From NCBI GenBank assembly GCA_013400975.1, contig WBMZ01008662.1, positions 62,001 to 126,000 of the forward strand: a DNA stretch of 64,000 bases. Direction: 5' to 3'. The position numbers and the translations under genes were made by a program. The notes beneath the pieces were generated by a model. That model did no database searches. It had not been told where the DNA came from and saw only the letters and a program-made list of their open reading frames with translations. This stretch comes from Atrichornis clamosus. Lineage: Eukaryota; Chordata; Aves; Passeriformes; Menuridae. Below are positions 28,971-43,407 of this stretch, in pieces. The stretch's first letter is position 1. Each line of letters begins with the position of its first letter.

Positions 28971-30723
28971 AGCAAAATCAGATGTAGAATTACAAACAAG
29001 ACGCAGGAGTTTATGTAGCAACCAAGCAAAGCCATAGGGATCTGGGGGCTATAACGGAGTGCAAATCAAACAGAGGTCAGCCAAATGCAGAGCCAGAGCA
29101 GGAGGCATGGGGAAGGCATTGCCCTTCTGCTCTGCTTGCTCTGCAGCACTAGTGAGCATTGAGGTAGACTGCTTACCTGTCCTCCCATTCTGTGGACTTG
29201 CTCTAGAAAACTTATTCTGCTATTTTAAAGTGATTCTGGATCATATAAACAAGATCTGGAATAGCAAATGCAGACAAATTAGATGGAGATCAGAGGTGGC
29301 CAAAAGAGAAAGTCCTGAGGTTTAGAAAAGAGACCCTGTGAAAAAGGCTGAGCAGAATATACAATTATTTGGGTTGAATGTTCTGTTTAAGGCAGCTGAG
29401 AAAGAAGAAAGCCAAACATGGAGAGTAGCTATTTTAGTGAGCTACGCTAAATATTTAGCTTGGGTAGCACATGCCTCAGAATTTCTTGTTGCAAAACCTG
29501 CTTCATGTTTGATGTCATGTGGCTGCCTGGGCCATGTGTTTCAGAATGGCATGCCACCTTGAAATAAAATCTTGGAAGTCGGACAGCTCTGCTGCTGTTG
29601 ATATGACCCCTGTGTTTGCTCCCAGAGAACTACTGTGGGGTTCTGGGTTTCAGACATGAGGTGAGGATTATCAGGGCACATCCTGCGGTCCTTGGCAGCA
29701 TGTAACATCTAGTACTTATGACAAGGAAATAAAAAAGGGGATTTCATAGCGTTGTGCCATATTTTTGCATCAGGAAATGGAGACTCTGACAAGTAGTTCC
29801 TTCCAAGGCTATGCCTAAGCAAATGGAGGCCAAGTGGGATAACCCATGGGGCATTATCTTCAAAAGGTCTTCTTAGCCTCCTTTATGCAGTGAAGTCTAA
29901 TAATTAACAGGAAAGACATGTAAAATGTCAATTACATGCTATTTGAAGAGTGTTTGGCAATAGCCTGCTCTGAGGTGGCCAACCTTTCATCGTCTGGGAG
30001 CCGGAAACAAGAAAAAACTGTGACACTAAAGGGCAATGGGTCTTAAAGTACTCAAATTATTATTTCAAATATTTTATGACCAGACATTGTGCTATTTGCT
30101 TGATCTTTGCTTTCTTTGACTCTTTTAAAATAATATCAGTAAGCACGTTTATTATTATATACAACAATTTTTATATATCTGCAAAATCCTGCTCTTACAG
30201 CAAACTCATCGGCTACAGTTATCCAGAGGCAGAACTACAAAATGAAACCATCTAGGATTAGCCTCTCCATGACTGTTTCATGCTACCCTGCAGCACCTGT
30301 AAGGCTGAAGCTTGGCACCCCGACACACAATGCTAACCAACCCCAGGTGTTGCAACCCTGCCTTGAGTCCTGGGACACTACATCTTTACTTTCAAGTACA
30401 CAAACAGGAAAAGGCTTATTTTAGCAGATCCTAGCCACTGTAAGCAATGATTTCCAGTGCTCTCCAGCCTGCAAGAATAATTCCCATCTACCCAGCCAAA
30501 TACCAATGCAGTGGGGAACAGTGCACACTCAGATGGCTTTTTGCAAGGCTGAAGGGTTTTATTGCCTCAGATTGAGCCTTTTGTGGGTAAAACATGGTCA
30601 AACCAGGCAGGTTAGTCACAGGTGGTACCATGAAGAGAATGTAGAATTTTTTTCCTGTCACACTGGTGATGTGTTTTCTGAGGAATGTGACTGAACAAGT
30701 TCAATATGGGGGAAACAGTCAAC

Positions 30724-30815
30724 AAAAACAAACAAGCAAACAAACAAATCACCACTGAATCACTGAGGTTGGAAAAGACCTCTAAGATCATTGAGTTCAA
30801 CATGTTGCAACGGTT
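30724..30815 (-). mobile_element. CR1 LINE 3'-end fragment with adjacent (CAAA)n
   Basis: A (CAAA)n stretch at about 30724-30748 is followed by AATCACTGAGGTTGGAAAAG and then ACCTCTAAGATCATTGAGTT, the reverse complement of the CR1 3' end. The copy is better preserved than the one near 28.90 kb but equally short. It is a typical dead-on-arrival 5'-truncated insertion, and the main lineage clue (bird or reptile) outside SLC38A4. Confidence 0.8.
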
Positions 30816-33800
30816 AAATTTATAACTTTATTACCCACAGTGAGCATAGCCAGAGTGAGACCAATGCCACAAATGCAGTGGGCTATTATCAGGCATTTTA
30901 AAAGCAGTTGCTGCCACGTTCAGGTGTATCTCATAAACAGGGTTGGCATTTCCCACCACTTTGAAAATGACTATCTATAATGAGGAAGGATGGACCTCTG
31001 TGTTCAGCAGCAAGGAATACAGTTCTGAAGAAGAAGATGTGCAAGTCTGCAAGTCTGCAGAGCCTGGGACTTTCACTTATTTTGTTCAAATTTTGTTCCA
31101 ATTTCAGAATGAAAGGTGTTGAGACAGTAGTGACCACACAACCTGCAAGGATAGCCCTCACCTGGGAACGTCTTCTTCTCTGCCACAGCTTTCTGGCTTA
31201 AAGGACAAGCAGGTCACCCCTCAGCTGTGTGAAGTACCATTGATCTTGGTCTTTGGGCTACGGGCTGAACTGAAGCCTCAAGCTGCAGATAAAGTCATCA
31301 GCATGGTACTCAGCCTAGTGGAGCCTGGGACCTTTTAGTACAGCAGCAGTACAAATGTTAATAATAAATCAGTGAATGGTTGAGAGATTTGCCCTAAAAG
31401 GAAATCTCTCCAGATCTATTCTTTCCAGCTATGTTGTTTCTGGGAGATTGCTGTGCTGTTTTCCTACAAAAAAAAAGGTCTTTTTTTCTGCTCAATGTGA
31501 GATGCCAAGTCTTGAGGTCCCACTGCTCTGAATAATTAAGAACAGAAAGTGCTTTCCTACAATGTGACTTTGGCCTTGTGATCTTCTATGGTCTTCTGAT
31601 TTCTGATTCTGACTTTAAATGACCAGGTTTTGAATTCAATATGAGGCTGAATAAGTAGTTACTCATACATGCAACCTGATTTCTTCAAATGGACCCAGCT
31701 GAGCATGACTGCTTAGCTGCTGGCGTAAAGAGCTCATGACCTGCCTGCAGTGACGATACGGTCATTTTTAGCAACAGTACTTTTTCCTTCCTTTTCAGAC
31801 TTTGGGCAAGTATGTTCCTGGACACAGGAAAGAAACACGGTATCTGAGGTTTCTTGTGAAACAGAGGAACTGACTAACTGAACAAAAAGTGGGGAAGAGT
31901 CCTCAGCTGAGCATGTCAAGCCCATGAATCAAGTTGTGTTATTACTTTTTGGTGGGTTTCTTTAGCCAGCAGGGTAATCCCGTGATTCAAGTGGGTATTA
32001 GGAGGCAGGATAGAGAAGTCTGACCTCTTGTAGCCCCTGAGGGATGCCACTGTGATTTTTCCAAACCAGCAGGTGTTTATTCCAGAGCCCTGGCAAAATG
32101 CAAATCCTGGATTAGAGCTGCCATCCTTGAGCAACTGCTACTGAATTGGTGAAAGATTTGCTCCAATAAAAGCTGGATACAAATAAAAGATGATCTCAGG
32201 ATCTGACCATGGAGGTGCTACCTATAATTCTCTCTGTTCTCAGCTGAAAAAATTGTTTGTGGCTGTTTTCCTGCCTGTAGTTTTGCTGTTGCGTAGTTCT
32301 GTATTTCAGGCCAGAAATGGCAACATTTACTAGTGGCTGAAATGCCTCATCTGTTACCTCATCAGTTAAAGAGGTGTTAGATAATGATACTTTGTCAGTT
32401 ACAGAGCAATTCAGGACACTGTGGATTTCATATGAAGACAGATTTGTAGATGTTAAGCCTGTTGAACAAACTTACTTTTGTGGGCCTAATTTGATTACAG
32501 AAGTTGTGCATAATCAGAAGGTGTGGAAGGTAATGTAACCATTGTGCAGAACCCCGCAAGAGACTGGGAGACAATCTGACAGAGGCAAAATTTGGAACAG
32601 GGCTATTTGGGAATTACTTGGTATAAATCTCCCCTATTATCAAATTTCCCTGTGGCCTCCACAACCAGTAGAAATCTCTCTATCTATAGAAAGCTTATGG
32701 ACAGCTGCCAGTAGATGATGCCTGGAAATCAAGAATGGGACAGCTGGTGCTTGACCTTGCTTTACATGATCCTGATTTATAAAAAACCTGGAAGTCTCAG
32801 GGCTCCCATGACTCCGGTGGGAATCACCCTTTCCAGCCCTGCGGAACAGCCTTCTCAAGAAGATCTATAAGCCACAAGTGAAATTTTCCACGTCCCCTGG
32901 AACCTTCCCCTGGCTAGCCATTGAATCATACCCCCAATGGGAGTTTCAAAGGCGTTCATTGGTGGTGATTGATTTTTTTTCCCAAAACTGTCATTGGAGT
33001 CCTGGGATAGGCCATGTAATTGCAGGCTGAGAAAATCTACCTAACAAGAATGCAACAGATCCAGAAAATTACACACAATGAGACTTAAAACCTCTTAGCA
33101 CATTGCTTGAGGGGTACAAGGGTTTTCAGAGGTGCATCAATAATTAAAATAATAAACATGGCATATTGACTAAAACTTGGAGGAAAAAGAGTGAGTTATA
33201 TAGGAACTCCCCAAAGTTTTAATCCAGGGCTAAGAACCAAACAAAAAAAATTCTACCTCTGTCTTTCTTTGCCCTCTGCTGCTGTGGCCTGTCTCTCAAC
33301 CTAGCAAAAGTAACTCAGAAAAATTTAACTTTTCATAATATTTTCCAGAATTCCCGGGTCTCCCAGTAGAGGGAAGTATTGTTTCATTTCCTTTGGCTTT
33401 GAAAGGCTTTGCCAGGGGAAATAAGGCAAAAGTACAGAGAGATCAATAATAGACAAAGAAGGAGATGGAAGTGATCACTTAGACCTTAGCCTCGCAGGTA
33501 CACATCTTCTTGCAGAAGCAGGCACTCAAAATAAATGAATGCATAAAAGCTGAAGGATCAGGCCCTGCATAATTTAATAAGCATGTGAAGGACAGAAACT
33601 ATACCAAACAAAAGTCCTGCAATGGAAGCTAAAAATGCACATTAAAGTGTTGTTTGTGCTGTTAGCAATGTTTTCCTGGATGATAGTCTGCAGCCTAAGA
33701 TTTTGCTTGTTTCCTTACCTCTGTTATGTTGTCAGCTTTAATTATCCAAGGGAAAGTGAGGATGAAAAGTCCAAGTAATACAGGTACTTCAGCTTCCTAA

Positions 33801-34498
33801 GGCAACTCTGCAAAAAGCCAGCTTGAATTTCTGCATGATGCTGCCAGGTGAACCCAATCAGGGAGGGTTTCCCAGTTATATATGGGTGGGTACCAGAAGA
33901 CTAGCTTGGGGGGAATGAGGGTTGTTGGTCCTGAGTTCCTGGAGCAGGAGGAAGTCAGGCACAGAGCCTGTTCAGTGTACCCAGTCTTGGTGCTGTGCTC
34001 TGGGGCTGCAGATGTGATGCTTCTAGCTGGCTCAGTGGGAGCAGAGCTGTGCCCAACCTAAATAAAACTGATTTGGGCACCTCAGCCATACTAAAATATT
34101 AGGACCAGACTGTAAACTCAGACAGGTGTCCTTAATTCTTCACACACTCCTCAGAGTGATTTTACCCTGTGCTAATTAGCTCTCCTGCAGACCAAGGCAG
34201 ACAGGGACAATTTGGAGGGCATGGGCTGAAGTCAGCTTGGACATAATCATCTCAGGCAGCGTTGAAAGCAAATTTGTCCATATGGACATGATCTATGTGA
34301 TATTTCCCTAAAACCACACTGCTCGAGTAGACACAGCTTTGTTATTTCTGTCCTCAGAGGTGTTATCTGCAGAGGGAGTAATCTGCTGGCTGGTGAGGTA
34401 GAGCAGACTGAACAGATTGTGCTGCTGAGGGTTAGCCTGCTTGCAGAGCTTCTCTGCTCCTCAGCATGACTGCACCTTACGTGGCTTCACCTTTTCAG

Positions 34499-34557
34499 GT
34501 GCTGGTATCACTGTGAGCCCCAGCAGCACGGGCTGCAGCACTGGCCTGGTGCCCTGG
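34499..34557 (+). other. Exon-like segment with good flanking splice signals (unassigned)
   Basis: A pyrimidine-rich stretch ending in CACCTTTTCAG precedes 59 bases that end in CCCTGG and run straight into GTAAGTAT, a near-consensus donor. The segment is open in one frame. I recognise no protein and see no partner exons, so it could be a lncRNA exon or chance. It is listed because both sites are strong and correctly spaced. Confidence 0.2.
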
Positions 34558-37500
34558 GTAAGTATCCAGGGGCTGAACTGCTCAGGGATCCCTTCTGCTG
34601 CCCCATCTGCATGCCTCTTAGGATCCCCTTCAAACTTACTCTAGGATGCAGCTCATGGAAAGCCTCAGAGATGCCTAAGTGAATCCTCTCTCCTGTGTAA
34701 CAAATGAGATGATCCTGCTTTGTTTTGAACAATATCTCCCAGCATTTCAGGTACTGGGATGAACTTAGCCTCAGTTTCTTAGCAGTTGAGTGACATTTGC
34801 AAAGCTTTTATTATCCTGGCCAACTCAGTGCTGCCATTTTCCTGGTGAAGACAGGATTTTCATGCATATGAATATGATTGCTTCCTGCCCAGTTATCTTT
34901 CTTACTACTCATGGCAAGAGTAATTAAAACTTTAATGACTGAAATTTTGTATTTATGGACCCTCTCAACTATAATGTTTTCTTACCTATAAATATCATCT
35001 AAAGTTGTTCTTCCTTTTTGCCTTTTTCTTGAAAACAATGAAACAAAAGCTGTCCTCTCCCTATAAAGTCAAGACAGAGGCACCTGCTCCCTCCCAGTTC
35101 AAAAGCATATTAGCCTAGGGACTGGCCTAGCATTTCCTCAGTTGTAATTGGGGAAAATACCTTTTTTTTCCCTGTCTAGAATCTATTGTGGGAAATTTGT
35201 CATTTTAAAGTCAGCTTTGTTTCTGCCCCCTCACTTCTGCTGACTGCCTCATGCCTCAGGAATTATGTGAACTTATTCTGCATGCAGCAGTGCATGGTGG
35301 CTTCCTCAAAACATGAGTCAAAGGGTTGGACAGACAGCACCCCACTACTCTCTGCAAGGTAGCATAGAGCAGCAGTAACTGTGTATGGTCTTTCTCCATA
35401 CTCAGCTCTTATTCAAACAGTTTGAAGGTGATGTTTTAAGAGACACGAGTGGGTATGGCAGAAACTTCTCCTCAGCTTCCTAATGGTAGTTGTGAGGATT
35501 AGTAAGTCATGCTCTGCAGGAACTCAAGAACTTGTTATACTCTTTACCATGGGCATGAGCAATAAGGAAACAGCAATGTAGTGATTATTCCAAAATGCAC
35601 ATTTTTCTTGTGCACATTGTGGGTTACTGAGTGCAGAACTGTTTGGCCTTGCAGGAAATGTCAGAGAAATTTTCTTTCCTCATACAGAATATCAAATACA
35701 AGCAGAAGCAGTTTTGTTGGTTACAACAGACAAACTCAGAGAACAGCTATCACTCAATTTGCTTTGGCATCAATTTTATTCATAACCTGAAAGTTAAAGG
35801 TTATCAGAGGGCTGCCTTCAGTGACCCTGCATATGATGATGGATGAGCATATGTTCACCAGAGAAAGGACTTCAGCACCTGAAATAACACGTGCCCTCTG
35901 CCATATTACTGCCCTTTGTGGGAAATGCAGCCCCATGGCAGAGCCCTTGGAAGGGACATGTGAATGCTCGTCCAGGGTTTCAGAGCACGATCTGCCTGCT
36001 GGGTTCTAGTTGCTCTGGTGAGCTCTAGAAAGGGTGTCTGTGCACTGCTGGATGCATCCCTGGGGCAGATGATCCCGGTGGCCAGAAAGCACTCATGTCC
36101 GCTGTTGCTAGGTTCAAGTCTCTTCCCTCTTCTGAAAAGATTGAATATCTGACTATTAGCAGTTTATAAGTTTTTGCTAATGCTGAAAGCTCTTGTCAGA
36201 GGTATGTGGCTGAATGCCTTCTCCAGGCAGAAGTGTCAGATTATCCACAGGCACCGGTCAGGGCAAGTGTCTGGCTGTTTCTGATTCCTTTGACTAAAGG
36301 CTGTTTCTGGGTCTAGCAGTTCACACGGCAGCATGCCAGTGAGACATGCCAATTAGGAAAGGGCATTTAACACAGAAAAAGATCTAATCAGTGTCTAATA
36401 AACAAAGACATCTTGCCTTATGTCAACAATACACTGGGCACAGGGCTACAACTTCCTCCAATCCTGCAACCTCTATAATATGCATCTTTGTTCAACAATG
36501 TTTAGAACAGCGACCCACATAGGCTGGTTGTCTTAAAAATGACATTGTTCTAGGCTGAAGTTCATCAGTGTGATGACTGTAAAAGGAAATGCAAAATACA
36601 ATTCCTTATACTGCATAAATATCAGGACTGGATTCTTGATTTTTTTGTTGACAGGTTGCACTCCTGCTTTCCTTCTTTCTGCCTATCCTACATAAGAACG
36701 TAACTATGGACAGATAGGACAGCGGGCAACTGCCAAACATGCTTACTCAGATGGGACAAAATTTCACCTACAATTACGACTACTACTATAATTTTACATA
36801 TTTGGTTTCTGACTGGAATTTACCTCTTTGAGGCTAAAATCTATTAGAACTTTCGATATAACTGAGCAGAATATTTTCAAAAGATGTGTTAACATTATCA
36901 GTAGATCAATGGAAACTGAATTCAAATGTATCATTTCACATTCAACTCAATTATGTGTGTATAGGATAAATGTAAAATGATTTCAGCCCAGATGTTAAAA
37001 ATAATGCACCTTTGGCTCAGTATGTCGGGTGCTTGGCACATCACATTTTGTGTTCCTGGTTCCAATGAAAATCAGAGGGCAGTGACACCCCAGAAAAAAG
37101 CCCAGTGGATTATGCTGTAATTGATATTTTATACAGAGGTGACAGACTATGGAATAAACCACATACTTAGTGTGTGCATAATTTTTTTCCATTAGAAATT
37201 AATATATGGGGATCCTTAAAACAGAAGGAAAATGATTTCAGGAATATGTTGTTCACGTTTCTTTCTGTTTTAGTTGCCACTTTGATTGCCACTTCTGTTT
37301 TGATTGAATCTTCCTACTTGCTTTTACTGGAGCAACTTCATGCCAACGAGTACTACATGTATGTTGTATCAAGTCTGCATACCTTAGCAGAAATGATCTA
37401 ACTCTTCAGGGCAGTTAACTCCCTATTTACTGACTGCTGTGCATTGGCATAGGGAGACTACATATTTTATGAACACTTTTGTTTTACTTAGTTCTGGAGA

Positions 37501-40500
37501 ATTTTAGTCAGATGTTGGGTGTCTCACAAACTATTTCCCATCACTTGTTTCAGCCTCAAGTGATCAGTAATTCATACAGTAGATGGTGCGTTGGCCGCCT
37601 CCATCTCATGGGATTGTGTCCGCTCTCTTGCTGGCAAGCTGAAACTTTTCATGAAGACTTGAATGAGTCCCTAGGGGATTGGACCTTTCTGCAAACATGT
37701 ATCACTGTAAGTGTTGCTACAGCAATGTGCGTTTGTGTATTATCTGTCACAGCTTGCATGTCTCCCCAAAGTAGCAGTAATCATTCTGAATTCATTTGCA
37801 CATCGGTGCTTTTCAGGTCATCTCCTTGCATGAGAATTGTCATGAGCAAAATATTTTTGTGTTCAGGAATGAGGAGAGCAAAACACATGGGTGATACTTC
37901 AGCAGATGTTGTAGAAAAGTTAGCATTTTCCTACTTCCTCACCTTCTGCACTCCTGCTGAAGGAGACAGGTTTTCATATCTCCATTCTGAAGTGAGGAGT
38001 TTTTTTGTGTCCAACAGGACAAAAAAGTTGTCTTTCTTACTGACTGCTGATTAAAGAACAGAAAATGCTGTGCCTGACTCCATGGTGCCAGAAGGCAATG
38101 CTCAGAAAGCCCTCCAGGGCCTCTACTCCTGGGATTTACTATTTATTGTTAGTACCCATACACTGCTTCGTCCATATTATTCAATGATTGTGGGGCATAT
38201 GGTTAATAGAAAAACCAAAAATGAAATTGAAAAAAAAGTCTCCTTTGGCATGGAAGTATTTCAGTTTGACTGTAGGAGACTTTTCTTATTCTAGCAGTTT
38301 GGTTCATGGTGTTTGCAGTGATAACCAATCAAAATATTCTATCAGGCCATATTAAGTATTGTAAAAACCTTTTTCACACGTGCACGCAGCTGTGAGATCT
38401 TTCTCTGATTTGGCATTGAATCTGGAAGATGTTGGCTGAGGACTTTGGCACTTAGCTGACTCCAGTGTTTTAGTACAACTTCCCCTCTACTGCATAACCA
38501 ACCTGTCCCTGGTAGCGGTGGTTCTTCAGAGTGGCTGGAGTACAGACTGAGGTGGTGTTAACTGCACGTTCCCCATTCTGAAGTTAAGGATGTGATCCCT
38601 TTGCTGCTGGTGGCACAGTGTCTATGTGAGGGAAATGGTTTTGGTCCCATCCAGAGGATACTGGTGATATCTTTTTTTATTTTACAGAAATACTGAACTT
38701 GTCCTTGTCTTCCTTTTGTACCTGAAGCCAGGTAAAATATTCCCATTTAAGCAAAATATATGTTCTTGGCTTTGGCAGTTTATATCACTGTATATAAGAA
38801 AATGACTTATCCCTGACTAGGCTGCCTGAGTCACCTCATCATGAATGCTATTAGTCTGAATGCAATTCAAAGTATTTCATGTACTACTATGAGGTCTTGA
38901 GCATTGGAGACAATTTCAGGGAAACCTGTCTTCTGAGTAATCTTGTCTTTGATTTCCCTATAGCTTCTAGCTGCTTTAATTGCCAACTGTTTCAGCCACA
39001 AATTGTGTGGATGTTTGCCCAGATAGCTATGGGTGAGGTTAGTAGGAGTATTCAGCGTAGTAGCAGTATTCTTGCAGACTCTTAATGAGCAATACCAGGA
39101 ACAAGCACATTTCCTGCAACAGCCTAGGGTTTGACATCAGATTTCCTGGTGAAAATAATGGGGAAATAATTTTCTATTGAGCTTGTATCTGCCCAGTTAC
39201 TCACAGGTGTGAAAGCAGGAGTAAATCAAATGTTTGTTTTCTTTCAGGCTGGATTGAAAAAAGGGCTAAATGGCATTTTGCGGAAGGTTTATAAGAAGAA
39301 CTGTATAGTGCAAAATAATTATTAAGAGCAAAGGAGTGTATTAAGACAGCTCAGGCACCATCAGAAGATTATATCATTTCATTGCACGTTCCAGATAGAT
39401 GTGAGTTATAACACTCTGTAGCTGAAGGAGGGAAACAGGCGGCTCCTAACCCCTGCAACAGAGCTTTGGGAATGTAAGTAGGGCACCTATTTCTGTCCAC
39501 TAGTGATATATTAGGCTGAAGTGCCTCTGATTGGTGAGGAGGTGTTACAAGCCAAGGGAGATCATCAAGTGACCCGTCGGAACAGTAAATAAGGTGGGGT
39601 GTATGAGAAGGTGCCTGCCTCAGCAACTGTTTCTTCCTTGGGAAGTTCAGGAATGTCTTGTGCCAAGCCCTCCAACTTTGCTTAGGATAGCCCAAATCAA
39701 AGATGGAGATTCAAAGGAGAAGTGCCAGTCTTAGTGTGAGCACTTGTATTAACCCATGCACATGGAGCTGTTTGTTGGGTTAGTCTGACTGTGGCAATCT
39801 GGAAACTGGGTCAATTGCTTGAGCTGCTAGCGAAGAAACTAAACTAAGTCATCTTGGAAAGAAAGGCTGGGGAGGGTTGGATGGTCTGTGGTGGAAAAGC
39901 AGAAGTTTCACCTTGGTGTGGGAGTGAAAAGGAAGCTGATGCTGATTTTAGCCATTACTTCCTGCCATCACAAAGCTTCCCCCTGAGAGAAGGTACAGAC
40001 CTTCCTTTAGGTAATAATCAGCTAGGTAATAACGTATGTGTAGACAATCTGGTACTGAGGGCAGGGCAACTTTCCCAAGCTTCAAGATAAATGAGATAAA
40101 ATAGGTGCATGCTATGTGTAGAGCTGAATGGATGCTGTGGACACTTTACATTTGAGCTTGTGGAACTTCGAAGCATCCACTTCGAAGTGTCCCGGAGAGC
40201 TGTAACCAAGCAAACGCCCTTTTATGCTTAGTTTTGCTTCTGCTGTGTGATAATCATCTTCTGTTTCACTGTTAGTAACAGCATAAGGTCTCCTCATTTT
40301 ATGTAGCAAAATTAGGACATTGTATTGATTTCCAAAGTTATTCATCATTATGCAATGCACTGTATAGAACTTGGCTGGTGGGCAAGGGGATTAGGCTCCA
40401 GAGGGCATAAGTCCTGTCAGTGCTAATGCTCTGCTGATGAAGGTGGCAGCTCTGCAGCACTGTGAATGCCCCCAGCACCTCTTTGTCCAGACGGTACTGA

Positions 40501-41973
40501 GGTATCAGGGAATGAGTCCTGCATAGCTGGAAACAGCATCTCTTCCACACTGTAATGGTCGTGAGACGAGTTAGCACATACATTTCTTTTTCTTTGACTG
40601 ACTAAATGTCTGAAATGCACAGCTGGAGCCAATGTTGTTGACTTCAAGCACTAGCCTAAGACGGTTTTCTAATCCAGGTGTGGAATAGGAAGTTGAGATC
40701 CCTTTCAGCTTCATATCTCATACTCTTTAGAAAAGAGTCTTTATCACCCAGGTTCAGCACAAGCTTTTAAGTGTTTGCAATAAGTGATTATTTAATTAAC
40801 TAAAACTATGTTGGGTTTTTTTTTCCCAGATGCTATTAGACAGCACAATATACCATGGAAGTATTATTGACAGTCTTGCCACTACAGCACTGAGGCTGAG
40901 CTCCACAGAAAATCTGAAACCCAAGCTTACCCTGGAACCCCAGCCAAAACTGGGGCAGTCTCTGCTGGGTGTCAGTGGGCTGGCTCTTCCCCACTGCCAG
41001 GAGAGGTGAAGGCCAGGAACTACAGCCACCCCTGGAGCCCACAGCACTTTGCCAGGCAGGTTAATGGAAAACAGGCAGTTTGCCTGTCGCGTTTGCCTGG
41101 GGTCTGCCAGAGTTTTGTTGCAATAGCACATTTTCAGTAAAACTTCAGTTGAAATTTAAAGTCAAATGAATGGAAATTTTCCACCTATAGCACCACCTAG
41201 ACCTCTTATTGAGTAATTGTCTACTGGCTTTATTTGCTATTATGTCAGCCATTGAGAACAAGCAGGGTTTAATGAAAATGAACACCAGACCCAGCTGCTT
41301 TGACCTACCTAGGCCTGCTGCCTTTAAGATAAATGCTATTGAATTCAATCATTGATTATTCACGGACTAGAGAGGATTTTGAGAGACTGTTCCTTTTTTT
41401 GCCCTTTTCTAAATCCAGAGCTGAAATATTAATTACTTCTGTTTTTAGGGTTTTTTTTTTCTGTATAATTTCTGGCATTCTTGTCACATCCATTTAATGA
41501 CATACCCCTATGGCCCCTAAAATTTCTAATACATTTTCATTGATTTTTTTTTTTGTCCTTGAAGACAGACCTTTTAACTCCTCACATTCATTTGCCACAA
41601 TTGTAATTGTTTAATGAAAACAGCCTCCTGCCACAAGAAATTTATACCTCAAGCACCACCAAGACAGAGCAAAGCTGATTCTGCAGGGAATTAAGGATGT
41701 CTAACTAGAAGGGAAGGAGAAAACTGGAGCAGATGTTTGCGGAATAGATGCTGATCATGTGTCTGGGTCTGCAGTGCCTCCCTCATTAGTGGGGAGGCTG
41801 CAAATGCAGGCTGGCCATGGGCATGGTTCTCACATGATCTCATTGATACCGGAGTGGTGTGTAGACCAGTATATTGTGGGCTATGATTACACCAGACAAA
41901 TATGTAACAGCAGGAAGACCTGCAGCTGCAATGACAAGAAGTATTTATACATAGTGGTACCATCTGGTGTGCG

Positions 41974-42040
41974 CTCCTATACTGCAGTTAGTGATACACT
42001 ATATATACTCCTATACTATACTTAGTTACTGTACTGTGTA
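41974..42040. repeat. AT-rich degenerate tandem repeat
   Basis: The block CTCCTATACT recurs at an offset of 34 bases, in a region of TATAC/ACTAT-like words. It is an imperfect, minisatellite-like duplication. Confidence 0.4.
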
Positions 42041-43407
42041 TCCCAGATAATCCAAAGAATGCAGCATTCAGTATCTCACAGATAACCCCTCTTTTGACAC
42101 CAACCATTCTCCACCTGATGACATCTATGCAGCTCCATGAATAGATACAAAATAGGGAAGGCCAAAGCGTTATTAGATGAAGAGGATCTTGCTCACCTGC
42201 AGATACGTGGATTTCTCTCTTAAAAGAGAATGTTTTAGCAATGCCTGTGTTAAGGCTACCAGCTCGACTCTTCTTGATTTTCAGACAAAAACCCTTCTCC
42301 TGCTAGCCTAAAACAGATGAAAAAAGTCTGCACCTTTGAAAAACTCATTTGTTATACGTTCATGGATGGTCTAGTAATAAAAATCCTCATCAAGCCTATT
42401 GTCAGCATTACAAAACAGATAATAAACTCCAACATGCAGCATTCCCAGCAGTGCCAAAAAGTTAGTGAGCAATACTGCCCTTACTCCCAGTATGTGCAAC
42501 AGCTGTGTATCCCCCTGACCAACATATTTTAACTCAAAAACCTGACATTTTATAGCCTCTCTACCTTGTTTTGGGCACTGACAGGTTTTTTTTGCCATAA
42601 AAAGGCAGTGAGTTATGCCATTATACCATAGTTCTGTTACTTTTCTTGTGGTTGTCTATATATTTTAGGTGGACTACATGAATTCCTAGTCTCTATCTGC
42701 AGTTCTAGTCATGATATGTGCTTTTACTCCGAAGTAAAGATGCAGTTACAATTTCGTACATATAACTCTCAGTAATGGTAACAGGAAGAGACGTAGGATG
42801 GTGTGTTACTAGTAATTCTAGCCCGTGTTAAAGGTCTCTTCAGTAATAAAGCAACATTATTTGTATTAGTCTGCTTAAAATAGAGAAAAATATCAGCACC
42901 ATATTCTTTAAAAAATGCAAAGCCAGACTTAGCATTCATGAGGAAGTGTTTCCCAGTATATTAAGGATACAGTACTCAAGTCAGCATACAATACTGCTCA
43001 GAAAGGTTGCATTTGACATGGCATATATATTTGATATGTCTTTCCAGTTAATCTGTAAGTATACACACATTTATACACACATAAACAGAATTTTGTGTGA
43101 AGCCGAGGAGGGAGTAGAGACAACTTTCAAGCACTTCACAGCCTTCTGAGTTCACAGGTATTTACTCAACAGATTGTTAAGTCCACAAATGAAAACTTCT
43201 ACGACATGAGTTTGGTTTTGTGTAAACTTGATAAAACCAACATTGGCACCTTCCTACTCATTCCCTCTGCTAAGGAGTTAACAAGACCTCTCTGGCTACT
43301 TTCCCCTGGTGTGTACAGAGAGCATATGTAGTGAGTACTCCACAACACAGCCCAAAGCATGATCTGACTGTTAATTAAGCATGAATATAACACAGAACAT
43401 AACCCTT

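Larger units (their letters stand above)
20701..43389. other. Intergenic / non-coding region, right part
   Basis: No coding gene supported. It holds a trinucleotide repeat at about 20.73 kb, a pyrimidine-rich tract at about 27.25-27.30 kb, two CR1 3'-end fragments at about 28.90 and 30.75 kb, an isolated exon-like segment at 34499-34557, and AT-rich degenerate repeats near 42.0 kb. The open frames here, for example 191 codons on the plus strand at 37479-38054, show no recognisable domain. Confidence 0.55.

Noticed and set aside
37479..38054. Plus-strand open frame of 191 codons
   Set aside because: No recognised domain, Cys/Ser-rich random-looking composition, no splice or promoter context.
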